DNA of 64,000 bases from Mycolicibacterium goodii. GTDB taxonomy: Bacteria; Actinomycetota; Actinomycetes; Mycobacteriales; Mycobacteriaceae. Each line of letters opens with the position of its first letter. The first letter of the stretch is position 1. The position numbers and the translations under genes were made by a program. Below, piece by piece: positions 1 through 8,233 of the stretch. The notes under the pieces were generated by a model. The model had not been told where the DNA came from and did not search any database. It saw nothing but the letters and a program-made list of their open reading frames with translations. Where the stretch lies: NCBI RefSeq assembly GCF_001187505.1, contig NZ_CP012150.1, forward strand, positions 3,968,001 to 4,032,000. The letters run 5' to 3'.

Positions 1-1079
1 TGTTCCCGGCGCTGTGCGGCGGCCACATCACGCTGATGTCGCCGGTGTCGTTCGTGCGGCGCCCGTACCGCTGGATCAAGGAGCTCGGCGCCTCCGACGT
101 GCCGACCTTCGCCGCGGCGCCCAACTTCGCCTACGAGCTCGCCGCGCACCGCGGCCTGCCGCCCGCAGGCGATGAGCTCGACCTGAGCAACATCGCGGGC
201 CTGATCAACGGCTCGGAGCCGGTCAGCATGGCGTCGATCAACGTGTTCAACGAGGCGTTCGCGCCCTACGGGCTGCCCCCGACGGCGGTCAAGCCGTCCT
301 ACGGCATGGCCGAGGCGACGCTGTTCGTCTCCACCATCGGCCCCGAGGCGCACCCCAGCGCGGTGTACCTCGACCGCGAGGAGCTCGGCAAGGGGCACGC
401 CGTTCAGGTGCCCGAGGACGACCCTCGCGCCGTCGCGCAGGTGTCCTGCGGCAAGATCGCGCGCAGCCAGTGGGCGGTGATCGTCGACCCCGACAGCGAC
501 ACCGGCGCCGAACTGCCCGACGGGCGCGTCGGCGAGATCTGGCTGTACGGCGACAACGTCGGCCAGGGGTACTGGGGTCGCCCCCACGAGACCGAGGTGT
601 CCTTCCACAACAAGCTGCAGTCGCGGCTGCCGAACGGCAGCCACGCCGCGGGCGCCCCGGTGGGCGCCGCGTGGTTCCGCACCGGCGACCTCGGCATGTA
701 CCTCGACGGCGAGCTGTACATCACCGGCCGCATCAAGGACATGGTGATCGTCGACGGCCGCAACCACTACCCGCAGGACCTCGAGGCCACCGTGGCCGAG
801 GCCTCGCCGCAGGTGCGCGCCGGGTACATCGCGGCGTTCTCGGTGCCCTCCGAGCACGGCGAGCGCCTGGTGATCGTCGCCGAACGCGCCCCCGGCGCAG
901 GCCGTGCCGACCCGGCACCCATCGCCGAGGCCATCAGGAGAGCCATTTCGCGGCGCCACGCCGTCGCCGTGCACGACATCAAACTCGTTGCCGCAGGCGC
1001 GATCCCGCGTACCACGAGCGGCAAACTGGCGCGCCGCGCCTGCCAGGCGCAGTACCTGGCCGAACTGCAGTCGTCCTGA
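1..1079 (+). CDS. Fatty-acyl-AMP ligase (FadD/FAAL type), 3' part
   Basis: C-terminal part of an adenylate-forming enzyme; the reading frame is open from the first bases of the window, so the start lies upstream. The segment SYGMAEATLFVS and the A8-type hinge motif RIKDMVIVDGRNHYPQDLE are typical of the FAAL branch, which activates long-chain fatty acids as acyl-adenylates and hands them to an acyl carrier protein or polyketide synthase rather than to CoA. The C-terminal TTSGKLARR contains the conserved catalytic lysine. The usual partner (a PKS or ACP gene) would be upstream, outside the window, so the pathway cannot be assigned. An ordinary acyl-CoA synthetase is the less likely alternative. 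The TetR gene follows after 13 nt on the same strand. Confidence 0.85.
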   Translation, partial: FPALCGGHITLMSPVSFVRRPYRWIKELGASDVPTFAAAPNFAYELAAHRGLPPAGDELDLSNIAGLINGSEPVSMASINVFNEAFAPYGLPPTAVKPSYGMAEATLFVSTIGPEAHPSAVYLDREELGKGHAVQVPEDDPRAVAQVSCGKIARSQWAVIVDPDSDTGAELPDGRVGEIWLYGDNVGQGYWGRPHETEVSFHNKLQSRLPNGSHAAGAPVGAAWFRTGDLGMYLDGELYITGRIKDMVIVDGRNHYPQDLEATVAEASPQVRAGYIAAFSVPSEHGERLVIVAERAPGAGRADPAPIAEAIRRAISRRHAVAVHDIKLVAAGAIPRTTSGKLARRACQAQYLAELQSS

Positions 1080-1092
1080 CCGGCACATCGAG

Positions 1093-1767
1093 ATGACCAC
1101 CTCCGGCCGTGGCCGCCCGCGACTGGAGCAGCCGCGCAGGCCCGGGAAGACCGCGCGTGAGGAGATCCTCGACGCCGCGGCCGAACTGTTCACCACCCAC
1201 GGCTACGGCAGCACCTCGACCCGGCGCATCGCCGACGCGGTGGGGGTGCGGCAGGCCTCGCTGTACCACCACTTCGCCACCAAGGACGACATCCTCGACG
1301 CGCTGCTCGCAGGCACCGTCGACGAGCCGCTTGAACTCGCGCACGGCCTGCTGGGAGAGCCCGGGCCCGCGGCACCGCGGCTGCACGCGTTGGTGATCCA
1401 CGACGCCACCCAGCTGTGCGCGGGCCGGTGGAATCTGGGCGCGCTGTACCTGCTGCCCGAGCTGCGCACCGACCGTTTCGCACCGTTTCGTCGCCGCCGC
1501 GCCCAACTGCGCGACGCCTACCGCAACCTGGCCGGGGCGGTCATCGCCGAATGCGGCGGCCCGCCCGAGGCCGACGACCTGCCGTTCCGGCTGGTGGAGT
1601 CGGTGATCAACTCGCGCTCCGACGACGCCGTGGTGCCCGACGAGCAACCCTGGGTGATCGGGCAGGGCGCGCTGCGCCTGCTCGGCTTCGACGGCGACTT
1701 CGCCGAACTCGCCGCCGCAACCGCGCTACGCCTCGGGGTGCGACCGCCGCAGTGGGCCGCCCGCTAG
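1093..1767 (+). CDS. TetR-family transcriptional regulator
   Basis: 224-residue one-component repressor. The N-terminal helix-turn-helix lies at about residues 41-63 (STSTRRIADAVGVRQASLYHHF), preceded by the usual EEILDAAAELF helix; the rest would be the helical ligand-binding and dimer domain. I chose the ATG at 1093 because the longer reading frame starting at 904 overlaps the ligase gene and adds sequence unlike TetR proteins. It follows the acyl-AMP ligase by 13 nt and precedes the crotonase-like gene by 11 nt, so the three may form one unit and this protein may control lipid activation or degradation genes. The ligand is unknown. Confidence 0.88.
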   Translation: MTTSGRGRPRLEQPRRPGKTAREEILDAAAELFTTHGYGSTSTRRIADAVGVRQASLYHHFATKDDILDALLAGTVDEPLELAHGLLGEPGPAAPRLHALVIHDATQLCAGRWNLGALYLLPELRTDRFAPFRRRRAQLRDAYRNLAGAVIAECGGPPEADDLPFRLVESVINSRSDDAVVPDEQPWVIGQGALRLLGFDGDFAELAAATALRLGVRPPQWAAR

Positions 1768-1778
1768 AGTGCCGGTCT

Positions 1779-2564
1779 GTGACCGAGACCTCCTACCAAG
1801 CCATCACGTTCGAACAGTCCGGACCCATCACGCGCATCACGCTGAACCGCCCGGACGCCGCGAACGGCATGAACGACACCATGACTCGCGAACTCGCCGA
1901 CGCGGCGCGGCGCGCCGACACCTCCGGCGCGAAGGTCGTGGTGCTGACCGGGTCCGGACGGTTCTTCTCCGCCGGGGGCGATCTCAAGGCGTTCTCCACC
2001 GCACCGTCGCGCGGGGCCTTCATCAAGGGCGTCGCCGACGATCTGCACCGCGCCATCACGTCGTTCGCCCGGATGGACGCCGTGCTGATCACCGCGGTCA
2101 ACGGCACCGCGGCCGGTGCCGGGTTCAGCATCGCGGTGACCGGTGACCTGGTGCTCGCCGCCGAATCGGCGTCGTTCACCATGGCCTACACCAGGGTGGG
2201 CCTGAGCCCCGACGGCAGCGCGTCGTACTACCTGCCGCGCCTGGTCGGCCTGCGCCGCGCCCAGGAGCTGATGCTGACCAACCGCACCCTGGCGGCGACC
2301 GAGGCCTACGAGTGGGGGTTGGTCACCGAGGTGGTGCCCGACGCCGAACTCGCCGAGCGCGCCACGAAACTCGCCGAGCAGCTCGCGGCCGGATCGGCCG
2401 GGTCCCACGGTGCGGTCAAGGCGCTGCTGCTGTCGTCGTCCAAAAACGGCCTCGAAGAGCAGATGGAGGCCGAGGGCCGGTTCATCGCCGCGCGCGCCGA
2501 GTCCGCCGACGGCCGTGAGGGCGTCGACGCGTTCCTGGCCAAGCGCAAACCCGAGTTCGCTTGA
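1779..2564 (+). CDS. Enoyl-CoA hydratase/isomerase (crotonase) family protein
   Basis: 261 residues with the crotonase fold. The oxyanion-hole segment FFSAGGDL is at 62-69 and AAGAGFSIAV at 111-120. The two glutamates of classical enoyl-CoA hydratases (in the GCELAM and GQPEILLG segments) appear replaced here: the matching segments read GAGFSIAV and AYTRVGL. An aspartate in SPDGS (D145) occupies the region that carries an acidic catalytic residue in some isomerase-type members. I therefore infer a CoA-thioester isomerase or other crotonase activity rather than a standard hydratase. GTG start at 1779, 11 nt after the TetR stop; a hexamer TAGAGT overlapping that stop lies 8 nt upstream. Confidence 0.82.
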   Translation: MTETSYQAITFEQSGPITRITLNRPDAANGMNDTMTRELADAARRADTSGAKVVVLTGSGRFFSAGGDLKAFSTAPSRGAFIKGVADDLHRAITSFARMDAVLITAVNGTAAGAGFSIAVTGDLVLAAESASFTMAYTRVGLSPDGSASYYLPRLVGLRRAQELMLTNRTLAATEAYEWGLVTEVVPDAELAERATKLAEQLAAGSAGSHGAVKALLLSSSKNGLEEQMEAEGRFIAARAESADGREGVDAFLAKRKPEFA

Positions 2565-2577
2565 GGCGCGGCGCAGC

Positions 2578-3441
2578 TCAGTAGCTGTGTTCTTCGGTCG
2601 GGAACGCCCCCGCCGCCACATCCTCGGCGAACTGCGCTGCCGCACGGTGCAATTCACCGCCGACATCGCCGAAGCGGCGGACGAACTTGGCCGTCTTGCC
2701 GCTGGTGAGCCCCGCCATGTCCTGCCACACCAGCACCTGTGCGTCGCAGTTGGGGCCCGCGCCGATCCCGACGGTCGGGATCGTGAGCTTGCCGGTGATC
2801 TGCGTCGCCAGCTCGGCGGGCACCATCTCCAGCACCACGGCAACCGCGCCGGCCTCGGCGACGGCGATCGCGTCGCGGATGGTCTGATCGGCGGCGTCGC
2901 CGCGGCCCTGAACCCGGAAACCGCCGAGGCTGTTGACGCTCTGCGGGGTGAAACCGATGTGGGCGACCACCGGGATGCCCGCCCTGCTCAGCGTCGCGAT
3001 CTGGTCGGCGACGCGCTCACCGCCCTCGAGCTTGACGGCGTGCACACCGGCTTCCTTCATGAAGCGGGTCGCGGTGGCCAGCGCCTGGCTGGGCCCGTCC
3101 TCGTAGCTGCCGAACGGCAGGTCACCGACAACCAGCGCATGCGGGGCGCCCTTGACCACGGCGCGCGCGAGCGGGATCAGTTCGTCGACGCAGATCGGCA
3201 CGGTGGTGTCGTAGCCGTAGACCACGTTGGCGGCCGAGTCGCCCACCAGCAGCACCGGGATGCCCGCATCGTCGAACACCCGGGCACTGGAGTAGTCGTA
3301 ACAGGTGAGCATGGCCCACTTGTGACCCTCGGCCTTCCACTTCTGCAAGGTCAGGGTGCGCACCTTGGTACGCGGAGCGGGTTTGGTGTCCACAACACCG
3401 TCGGACGTGTTTGCAGCACCATAAATTGGCTGTTCAGACAT
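2578..3441 (-). CDS. panB: 3-methyl-2-oxobutanoate hydroxymethyltransferase
   Basis: First committed step of pantothenate synthesis: transfers hydroxymethyl from 5,10-methylene-THF to alpha-ketoisovalerate to give ketopantoate. 287 residues forming a TIM-barrel enzyme. Visible PanB signatures are [17 protein letters not shown], the metal-binding LLVGDSA (64-70), the KLEGGE segment, and [18 protein letters not shown]. Two ATG codons are adjacent (3444 and 3441). I prefer 3441 because the GAGGG ribosome-binding site then lies at normal distance (6 nt). It converges on the crotonase gene with a 13-nt gap and diverges from the wax ester synthase gene. Confidence 0.95.
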   Translation of the reverse strand: MSEQPIYGAANTSDGVVDTKPAPRTKVRTLTLQKWKAEGHKWAMLTCYDYSSARVFDDAGIPVLLVGDSAANVVYGYDTTVPICVDELIPLARAVVKGAPHALVVGDLPFGSYEDGPSQALATATRFMKEAGVHAVKLEGGERVADQIATLSRAGIPVVAHIGFTPQSVNSLGGFRVQGRGDAADQTIRDAIAVAEAGAVAVVLEMVPAELATQITGKLTIPTVGIGAGPNCDAQVLVWQDMAGLTSGKTAKFVRRFGDVGGELHRAAAQFAEDVAAGAFPTEEHSY

Positions 3442-3591
3442 CATTGTCCCTCGATAGACGGTCGTATCGAATCCTCGAGGCCGATCTGTCGGTCCCCGGG
3501 TTCGGCTGACAAGGGCAAGTCTGCCACCCGGTGCTGTGCAAGGTAAAAGCCTTGTTAAGTGGATTTCCTCACAGTTGCCGGGTGCGCTACC

Positions 3592-3597
3592 TACGAT
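3592..3597 (+). promoter_or_regulatory. -10 hexamer TACGAT, leaderless start of the wax ester synthase gene
   Basis: TACGAT matches the mycobacterial TANNNT -10 element and ends 7 nt before the ATG at 3605. There is no Shine-Dalgarno sequence, so transcription would begin at or next to the start codon. No clear -35 is seen. Confidence 0.5.
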
Positions 3598-3604
3598 CGG
3601 CGAC

Positions 3605-5002
3605 ATGCAACGGCTCAGCGGACTCGACGCCAGCTTCCTGTACCTCGAAACCGCCGCGCAGCCGATGCACGTGTGCTCGGTGCTCGACCTCGACACCTCG
3701 ACCATGCCAGGGGGATACACCTTCGACCGCCTGCGCGACGCGCTGAGCCTGCGGATCAAGGCCATGCCCGAGTTCCGCGAGAAACTCGCCGACAGCCGGT
3801 TCAACCTCGATCATCCAGTTTGGGTGGAGGACAACGACTTCGACATCGACCGGCACCTGCACCGGATCGGGCTGCCCGCGCCGGGCGGCCGCGCCGAACT
3901 CGCCGAGATCTGCGGCCACATCGCGTCGTTGCCGCTCGACCGCACCCGACCGCTGTGGGAGATGTGGGTGATCGAGAACGTCGCGGGCACCGACGCGCAC
4001 GCGGGTGGGCGGCTGGCGGTCATGACCAAGGTGCACCACGCCAGCGTCGACGGCGTCACCGGGGCCAACCTGCTCTCGCAGCTGTGCAGCACCGAACCCG
4101 ACGCGCCGCCACCCGAACCGGTCGACGGCCCGGGCGGGGCCACCGGCCTGGAGATCGCGATCAACGGCGCCGTGCAGTTCGCGACCAGGCCGCTGCGGCT
4201 GGTCAACGTGGTGCCCAGCACGCTGTCCACCGTGGTCGACACGGTGCGGCGGGCCCGCAACGGCATGACGATGGCGGCCCCGTTCGCCGCGCCGCGAACC
4301 GCCTTCAACGCCAACATCACCGGGCACCGCAACATCGCGTTCGCCCAACTCGACCTCGACCACATCAAGACCGTCAAGAACCACTTGGACGTCAAGGTCA
4401 ACGACGTCGTGATGGCGCTGGTGTCCGGGGTGCTGCGCACCTACCTGTCGGATCGCGCCGAGCTGCCGGACAGTTCACTGGTCGCGATGGTGCCGGTGTC
4501 GGTGCACGACCGCTCCGACCGGCCCGGGCGCAACCAGGTGTCCGGGATGTTCTCGGCGCTGCAGACCCACATCGCCGACCCGGCCGACCGGCTGCGCGCC
4601 ATCGCCGAGGCCAACGGCGTCGCCAAACAACACAGCTCGGCCATCGGCGCGACACTGCTGCAGGACTGGACGCAGTTCGCCGCGCCCGCGGTGTTCGGCA
4701 CCGCGATGCGGGTGTACGCCGCCAGCCGGCTGTCGGGGGCCAAGCCCGTGCACAACCTCGTCGTCTCCAACGTGCCGGGCCCGCAGGTGCCGCTGTACTT
4801 CCTCGGCGCCGAGGTCAAGGCGATGTATCCGCTCGGCCCGATCTTCCACGGCTCGGGCCTCAACATCACGGTGATGTCGCTGACCGGCAAACTCGACGTC
4901 GGCATCATCTCGTGCCCGGAACTGCTGCCCGATCTGTGGGACATGGCCGACGACTTCGCGGTCGCGCTCGACGAGCTGCTGGCCGCCACGAAAGACAGCT
5001 AG
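3605..5002 (+). CDS. Wax ester synthase / diacylglycerol acyltransferase (WS/DGAT)
   Basis: 465 residues. Catalyses acyl-CoA-dependent formation of triacylglycerol or wax esters. The condensing-enzyme motif HHxxxDG is intact (HHASVDG, 144-150). The N-terminus [14 protein letters not shown], the middle [14 protein letters not shown] and the late motif [19 protein letters not shown] are hallmarks of the mycobacterial Tgs family. ATG at 3605 gives the family-typical N-terminus; the longer frame from 3536 only adds intergenic sequence. Which of the many Tgs paralogues it corresponds to cannot be told from the sequence alone. Confidence 0.93.
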   Translation: MQRLSGLDASFLYLETAAQPMHVCSVLDLDTSTMPGGYTFDRLRDALSLRIKAMPEFREKLADSRFNLDHPVWVEDNDFDIDRHLHRIGLPAPGGRAELAEICGHIASLPLDRTRPLWEMWVIENVAGTDAHAGGRLAVMTKVHHASVDGVTGANLLSQLCSTEPDAPPPEPVDGPGGATGLEIAINGAVQFATRPLRLVNVVPSTLSTVVDTVRRARNGMTMAAPFAAPRTAFNANITGHRNIAFAQLDLDHIKTVKNHLDVKVNDVVMALVSGVLRTYLSDRAELPDSSLVAMVPVSVHDRSDRPGRNQVSGMFSALQTHIADPADRLRAIAEANGVAKQHSSAIGATLLQDWTQFAAPAVFGTAMRVYAASRLSGAKPVHNLVVSNVPGPQVPLYFLGAEVKAMYPLGPIFHGSGLNITVMSLTGKLDVGIISCPELLPDLWDMADDFAVALDELLAATKDS

Positions 5003-5051
5003 CCTGCGCCGATACCGGGACCGGGGGTTCGTCATGGCAGCATGTTGAGCC

Positions 5052-6566
5052 ATGAAGGTCAGGTTCAGGCTCGGCGCGCTGCTGGCGGTGACGGTGCTGG
5101 CGGCAGGCGGCTGCAGCCAGGTGATCGACGGGCGGGCCATCGTCGCGGTGCCTCGGCCCGGATCACCCGTGCAATGGCTGCCGTGCAACGGCGGTTCGGG
5201 CAACCAGACGCCCATCCCCGACAGCGCCGAGTGCGGCCTGCTGTCGGTGCCCGTCGACTACTCCAAGCCCGACGGCGACGTCGCCCGCCTGGCGATGATC
5301 CGGTTCCCCGCGACCGGCGACAAGATCGGATCGCTGGTGATCAACCCGGGTGGTCCCGGCGAGTCCGGCGTCGAATCGGCGCTGTCGCTGCTGCCCAGCC
5401 TGCCGCAGCAGATCAAGGAGCGCTTCGACATCGTCGGGTTCGACCCGCGCGGTGTCGCGTCGTCCAACCCCGCGGTGTGGTGCAACTCCGATGCCGACAA
5501 CGACCGCCAGCGGGCCGATCCGACGGTCGAGTACACCCCGGAGGGGGTGGCCCACCTCGAGGCCGAGACCAAGGCGTTCGTCCAGCGCTGCGTCGACAAG
5601 ATGGGCCTGGAGTTCCTGGCCAACGTCGGCACCGAGAACGTCGCCAAGGACCTCGACGCCATCCGCGCGGCGCTCGGCGACGACAAGCTGACCTATCTGG
5701 GTTACTCGTACGGCACCCGGATCGGGTCCACCTACGCCGAGGAGTTCCCCGACAAGGTGCGGGCCATGATCCTCGACGGCGCCATCGATCCCAACGCCGA
5801 TCCGGTGGAGGAGAGCATCCGTCAGGCCGCGGCGTTCCAGAAGGCGTTCGACGACTACGCCGCCGACTGCGCCAAGAGCCCGGACTGCCCACTGGGCACC
5901 GACCCGGCCAAGGCCGTCGATGTCTACAAGAGCATCATCGACCCGCTGGTCGAGAACCCCGCCCCGACCCGTGACGGGCGCGGGCTGAGCTACAGCGACG
6001 CGACCGTCGGCACGATCCTGCCGCTGTACTCGCCGAACCTGTGGCGCCACCTCACCGACGCGCTCACCGCGCTCAAGAACGGTGACGGCAACCTCATGCT
6101 CGCGCTCGCCGACCTCTACATGGGCCGAGATGCCAAGGGCCACTACAACAATTCGACCGATGTGCGGGTCGCGGTGAACTGCATGGACAAGCCCGCCATC
6201 AAGGACAAGGCCACCGTCATCGAACAGGACCGCCGCCTGCGTGAGGTGGCGCCGTTCATGAGCTACGGCGAGTTCACCGGCGACGCCCCGCTCGGCACCT
6301 GCGCGTTCTGGCCGGTGCCGCCGACGAGCGAACCGCACGAGGTCAAGGTGAGCGGTCTGCCGCCGATCCTGGTGGTCTCGACCACCAACGACCCGGCCAC
6401 GCCGTACCAGGCCGGGGTGGACCTGGCGCGCCAACTCGGCGGCACGCTGGTCACTTTCGAGGGCACCCAGCACACCGTGGTGTTCCAGGGCAACAAGTGC
6501 GTCGACGACATCGCCACGACCTACCTGATCGACGTCAAGGTGCCGCCGCCGGACACCAGGTGCTGA
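5052..6566 (+). CDS. caeA: Lipoprotein serine hydrolase, Hip1/CaeA type
   Basis: 504-residue alpha/beta hydrolase of the tripeptidyl-aminopeptidase/carboxylesterase family. A lipoprotein signal peptide ends in the lipobox LAAGGC (Cys21), so the enzyme should be anchored outside the membrane. The oxyanion region is NPGGPGESG (98-106); the nucleophile elbow is GYSYG with Ser219. The acid (VVSTTNDPATPYQAG) and histidine (GTQHTVVF) segments are present near the C-terminus. By family and position it matches M. tuberculosis Rv2224c (CaeA/Hip1), a cell-envelope serine protease/esterase. A related gene follows after 80 nt, an apparent tandem duplication. Confidence 0.88.
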   Translation: MKVRFRLGALLAVTVLAAGGCSQVIDGRAIVAVPRPGSPVQWLPCNGGSGNQTPIPDSAECGLLSVPVDYSKPDGDVARLAMIRFPATGDKIGSLVINPGGPGESGVESALSLLPSLPQQIKERFDIVGFDPRGVASSNPAVWCNSDADNDRQRADPTVEYTPEGVAHLEAETKAFVQRCVDKMGLEFLANVGTENVAKDLDAIRAALGDDKLTYLGYSYGTRIGSTYAEEFPDKVRAMILDGAIDPNADPVEESIRQAAAFQKAFDDYAADCAKSPDCPLGTDPAKAVDVYKSIIDPLVENPAPTRDGRGLSYSDATVGTILPLYSPNLWRHLTDALTALKNGDGNLMLALADLYMGRDAKGHYNNSTDVRVAVNCMDKPAIKDKATVIEQDRRLREVAPFMSYGEFTGDAPLGTCAFWPVPPTSEPHEVKVSGLPPILVVSTTNDPATPYQAGVDLARQLGGTLVTFEGTQHTVVFQGNKCVDDIATTYLIDVKVPPPDTRC

Positions 6567-6646
6567 TCCGCCAACATCACCGAACGGTTGCCGGCCGGTC
6601 TCCAGTGGGACTCACCCGCAGACCCCGCGGCGGCACACGTGCGACC

Positions 6647-8182
6647 ATGTCAGCCGTGCGGTGGGCGGGCAGGCTGGCGTTGACGATCGGGCTCATGCTG
6701 CCCGCGCTGTTGAGCGGTGCCCCCGCCGCGGCGGCCTCACCGGAGGGAGCGGCGACGACGCCGTTCGGCGCGCCGCCGGTGTGGGGTGGGTGCGCGTCGT
6801 GGGTGGCCGACCCGGCCGCGATCCCGACGGCGCAGTGCGCGACGCTGGCGGTGCCGATCGACTGGAACAACCCCGACCCACAAGGCGCCCAAGCACAATT
6901 GGCGCTCATCCGGATCCCGGCGAGCGGGGACCGCATCGGCGCGCTGATGGTGAACCCGGGCGGCCCGGGGGCGTCTGCCGTCGACACCGTCGCCGGGATG
7001 GGCGCGGCGCTGGCGGGCACCGAGATCGGCAGGCGGTTCGACCTCGTCGGCTTCGATCCGCGCGGCGTCGGGCACTCCACCCCGCAACTGCGTTGCCGCA
7101 CCGACGCCGAATTCGACGCGTACCGACGCGAACCCATGGCCGACTACAGCCCGGCAGGCGTCGAGCACATCGAGAACCTCTACCGGCAGTTCGCCCAACA
7201 GTGCCTCGACCGCATGGGCGCACCGTTCCTCGCCAACATCGGCACCGCGTCGGCCGTGCGCGACATGGACGCCGTGCGTGCGGCGCTCGGCGAACAGCAG
7301 ATCAACTATCTGGGCTTCTCGTACGGCACCGAACTGGGATCGGCCTATGCCGAGGCGTATCCCGACCGGGTACGCGCGATGGTCCTCGACGGCGCGATCG
7401 ATCCGGCGATGAGCCCGATCGACAAGAACATCCGGCAGATGGCGGGGTTCCAGAAGGCGTTCGACAACTACGCCGCCGACTGCGGCAGGGCCGTGGGCTG
7501 TCCGCTGGGCAACGACCCGGCGCAGTACGTCAACCGCTTCCACCAACTCGTCGACCCGTTGGTGGCGCGGCCCGCCCCCACCTCGGACCCGCGCGGACTG
7601 AGCTACCAGGACGCCGACACCGGCACGGTGAACGCGTTGTACTCACCGCGATTCTGGCCGTTTCTGACCAGTGGACTGCTCGGGCTGGAACGCGGCACCG
7701 ATGCGGGCGATCTGTTGCTGCTGGCCGACGACTACCAGCACCGCGACAGCAACGGGCACTACCAGAACCTGCAGGACGCGTTCACCGCGATCCGCTGCGT
7801 CGACGACCCGTACCCGACCGATCCGGCGGTGTGGGCCGAGGCCGACCGCCGCATCCGGGAGGTGGCGCCGTTCCTCGCCTACGGCGAGTTCACCGGCTTC
7901 GCCCCGCGCGACGTGTGCGCGTTCTGGCCGGTGCCCGCGACCTCGGCACCGCACCCGGTCACGGGTCCCGGGCCCGGCAAGGTCGTCGTGGTGTCCACGA
8001 CGGGCGACCCGGCGACGCCGTACCAGGCCGGCGTCGACCTGGCCCGGCAAATGGGCGCGCCGCTGATCAGCTTCGACGGCGCGCAACACACCGTGGTGTT
8101 CAACGGTGATGCCTGCGTCGATACCGCGGTGCTGAGCTTCTTCACCGACCTGGTGTCGCCGCCCGGCAACCTCGCCTGCTAG
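6647..8182 (+). CDS. Secreted alpha/beta hydrolase, tandem paralogue of the Hip1-like gene
   Basis: 511 residues, similar throughout to the preceding hydrolase: NPGGPGAS at 103-110, nucleophile GFSYG with Ser225, acid segment VVSTTGDPATPYQAG, histidine segment GAQHTVVF. It differs at the N-terminus, which is a Sec-type signal peptide (MSAVRWAGRL..., AlaAlaAla-Ser end) without a lipobox cysteine. The product is therefore predicted to be released rather than lipid-anchored. ATG at 6647 is chosen because it starts at the signal peptide; the frame from 6497 overlaps the upstream gene. Position matches Rv2223c. Substrate unknown. Confidence 0.86.
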   Translation: MSAVRWAGRLALTIGLMLPALLSGAPAAAASPEGAATTPFGAPPVWGGCASWVADPAAIPTAQCATLAVPIDWNNPDPQGAQAQLALIRIPASGDRIGALMVNPGGPGASAVDTVAGMGAALAGTEIGRRFDLVGFDPRGVGHSTPQLRCRTDAEFDAYRREPMADYSPAGVEHIENLYRQFAQQCLDRMGAPFLANIGTASAVRDMDAVRAALGEQQINYLGFSYGTELGSAYAEAYPDRVRAMVLDGAIDPAMSPIDKNIRQMAGFQKAFDNYAADCGRAVGCPLGNDPAQYVNRFHQLVDPLVARPAPTSDPRGLSYQDADTGTVNALYSPRFWPFLTSGLLGLERGTDAGDLLLLADDYQHRDSNGHYQNLQDAFTAIRCVDDPYPTDPAVWAEADRRIREVAPFLAYGEFTGFAPRDVCAFWPVPATSAPHPVTGPGPGKVVVVSTTGDPATPYQAGVDLARQMGAPLISFDGAQHTVVFNGDACVDTAVLSFFTDLVSPPGNLAC

Positions 8183-8195
8183 GTCTTGCACTTCT

Positions 8196-8211
8196 GTAAC
8201 ACAGATTTAAC
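8196..8211 (+). promoter_or_regulatory. Possible GlnR half operator (GTAAC-n6-TTAAC) upstream of glnA2
   Basis: GTAAC at 8196-8200 and TTAAC at 8207-8211 are six bases apart, giving the AC-n9-AC spacing of actinobacterial GlnR boxes. Only one box pair is clear; the next expected box (GCATAC) is degenerate. It would cover about -38 to -23 relative to the inferred start at 8234. Confidence 0.35.
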
Positions 8212-8221
8212 AGCCGGTGCA

Positions 8222-8227
8222 TACGCT
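8222..8227 (+). promoter_or_regulatory. -10 hexamer TACGCT, leaderless start of glnA2
   Basis: TACGCT ends exactly 6 nt before the ATG at 8234 and there is no Shine-Dalgarno sequence, which suggests a leaderless transcript starting at the ATG. Confidence 0.5.
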
Positions 8228-8233
8228 GCGGGC

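Noticed and set aside
904..1092. Extended N-terminus of the TetR protein
   Set aside because: It overlaps the acyl-AMP ligase gene and is not TetR-like; ATG 1093 is at the normal distance before the HTH.
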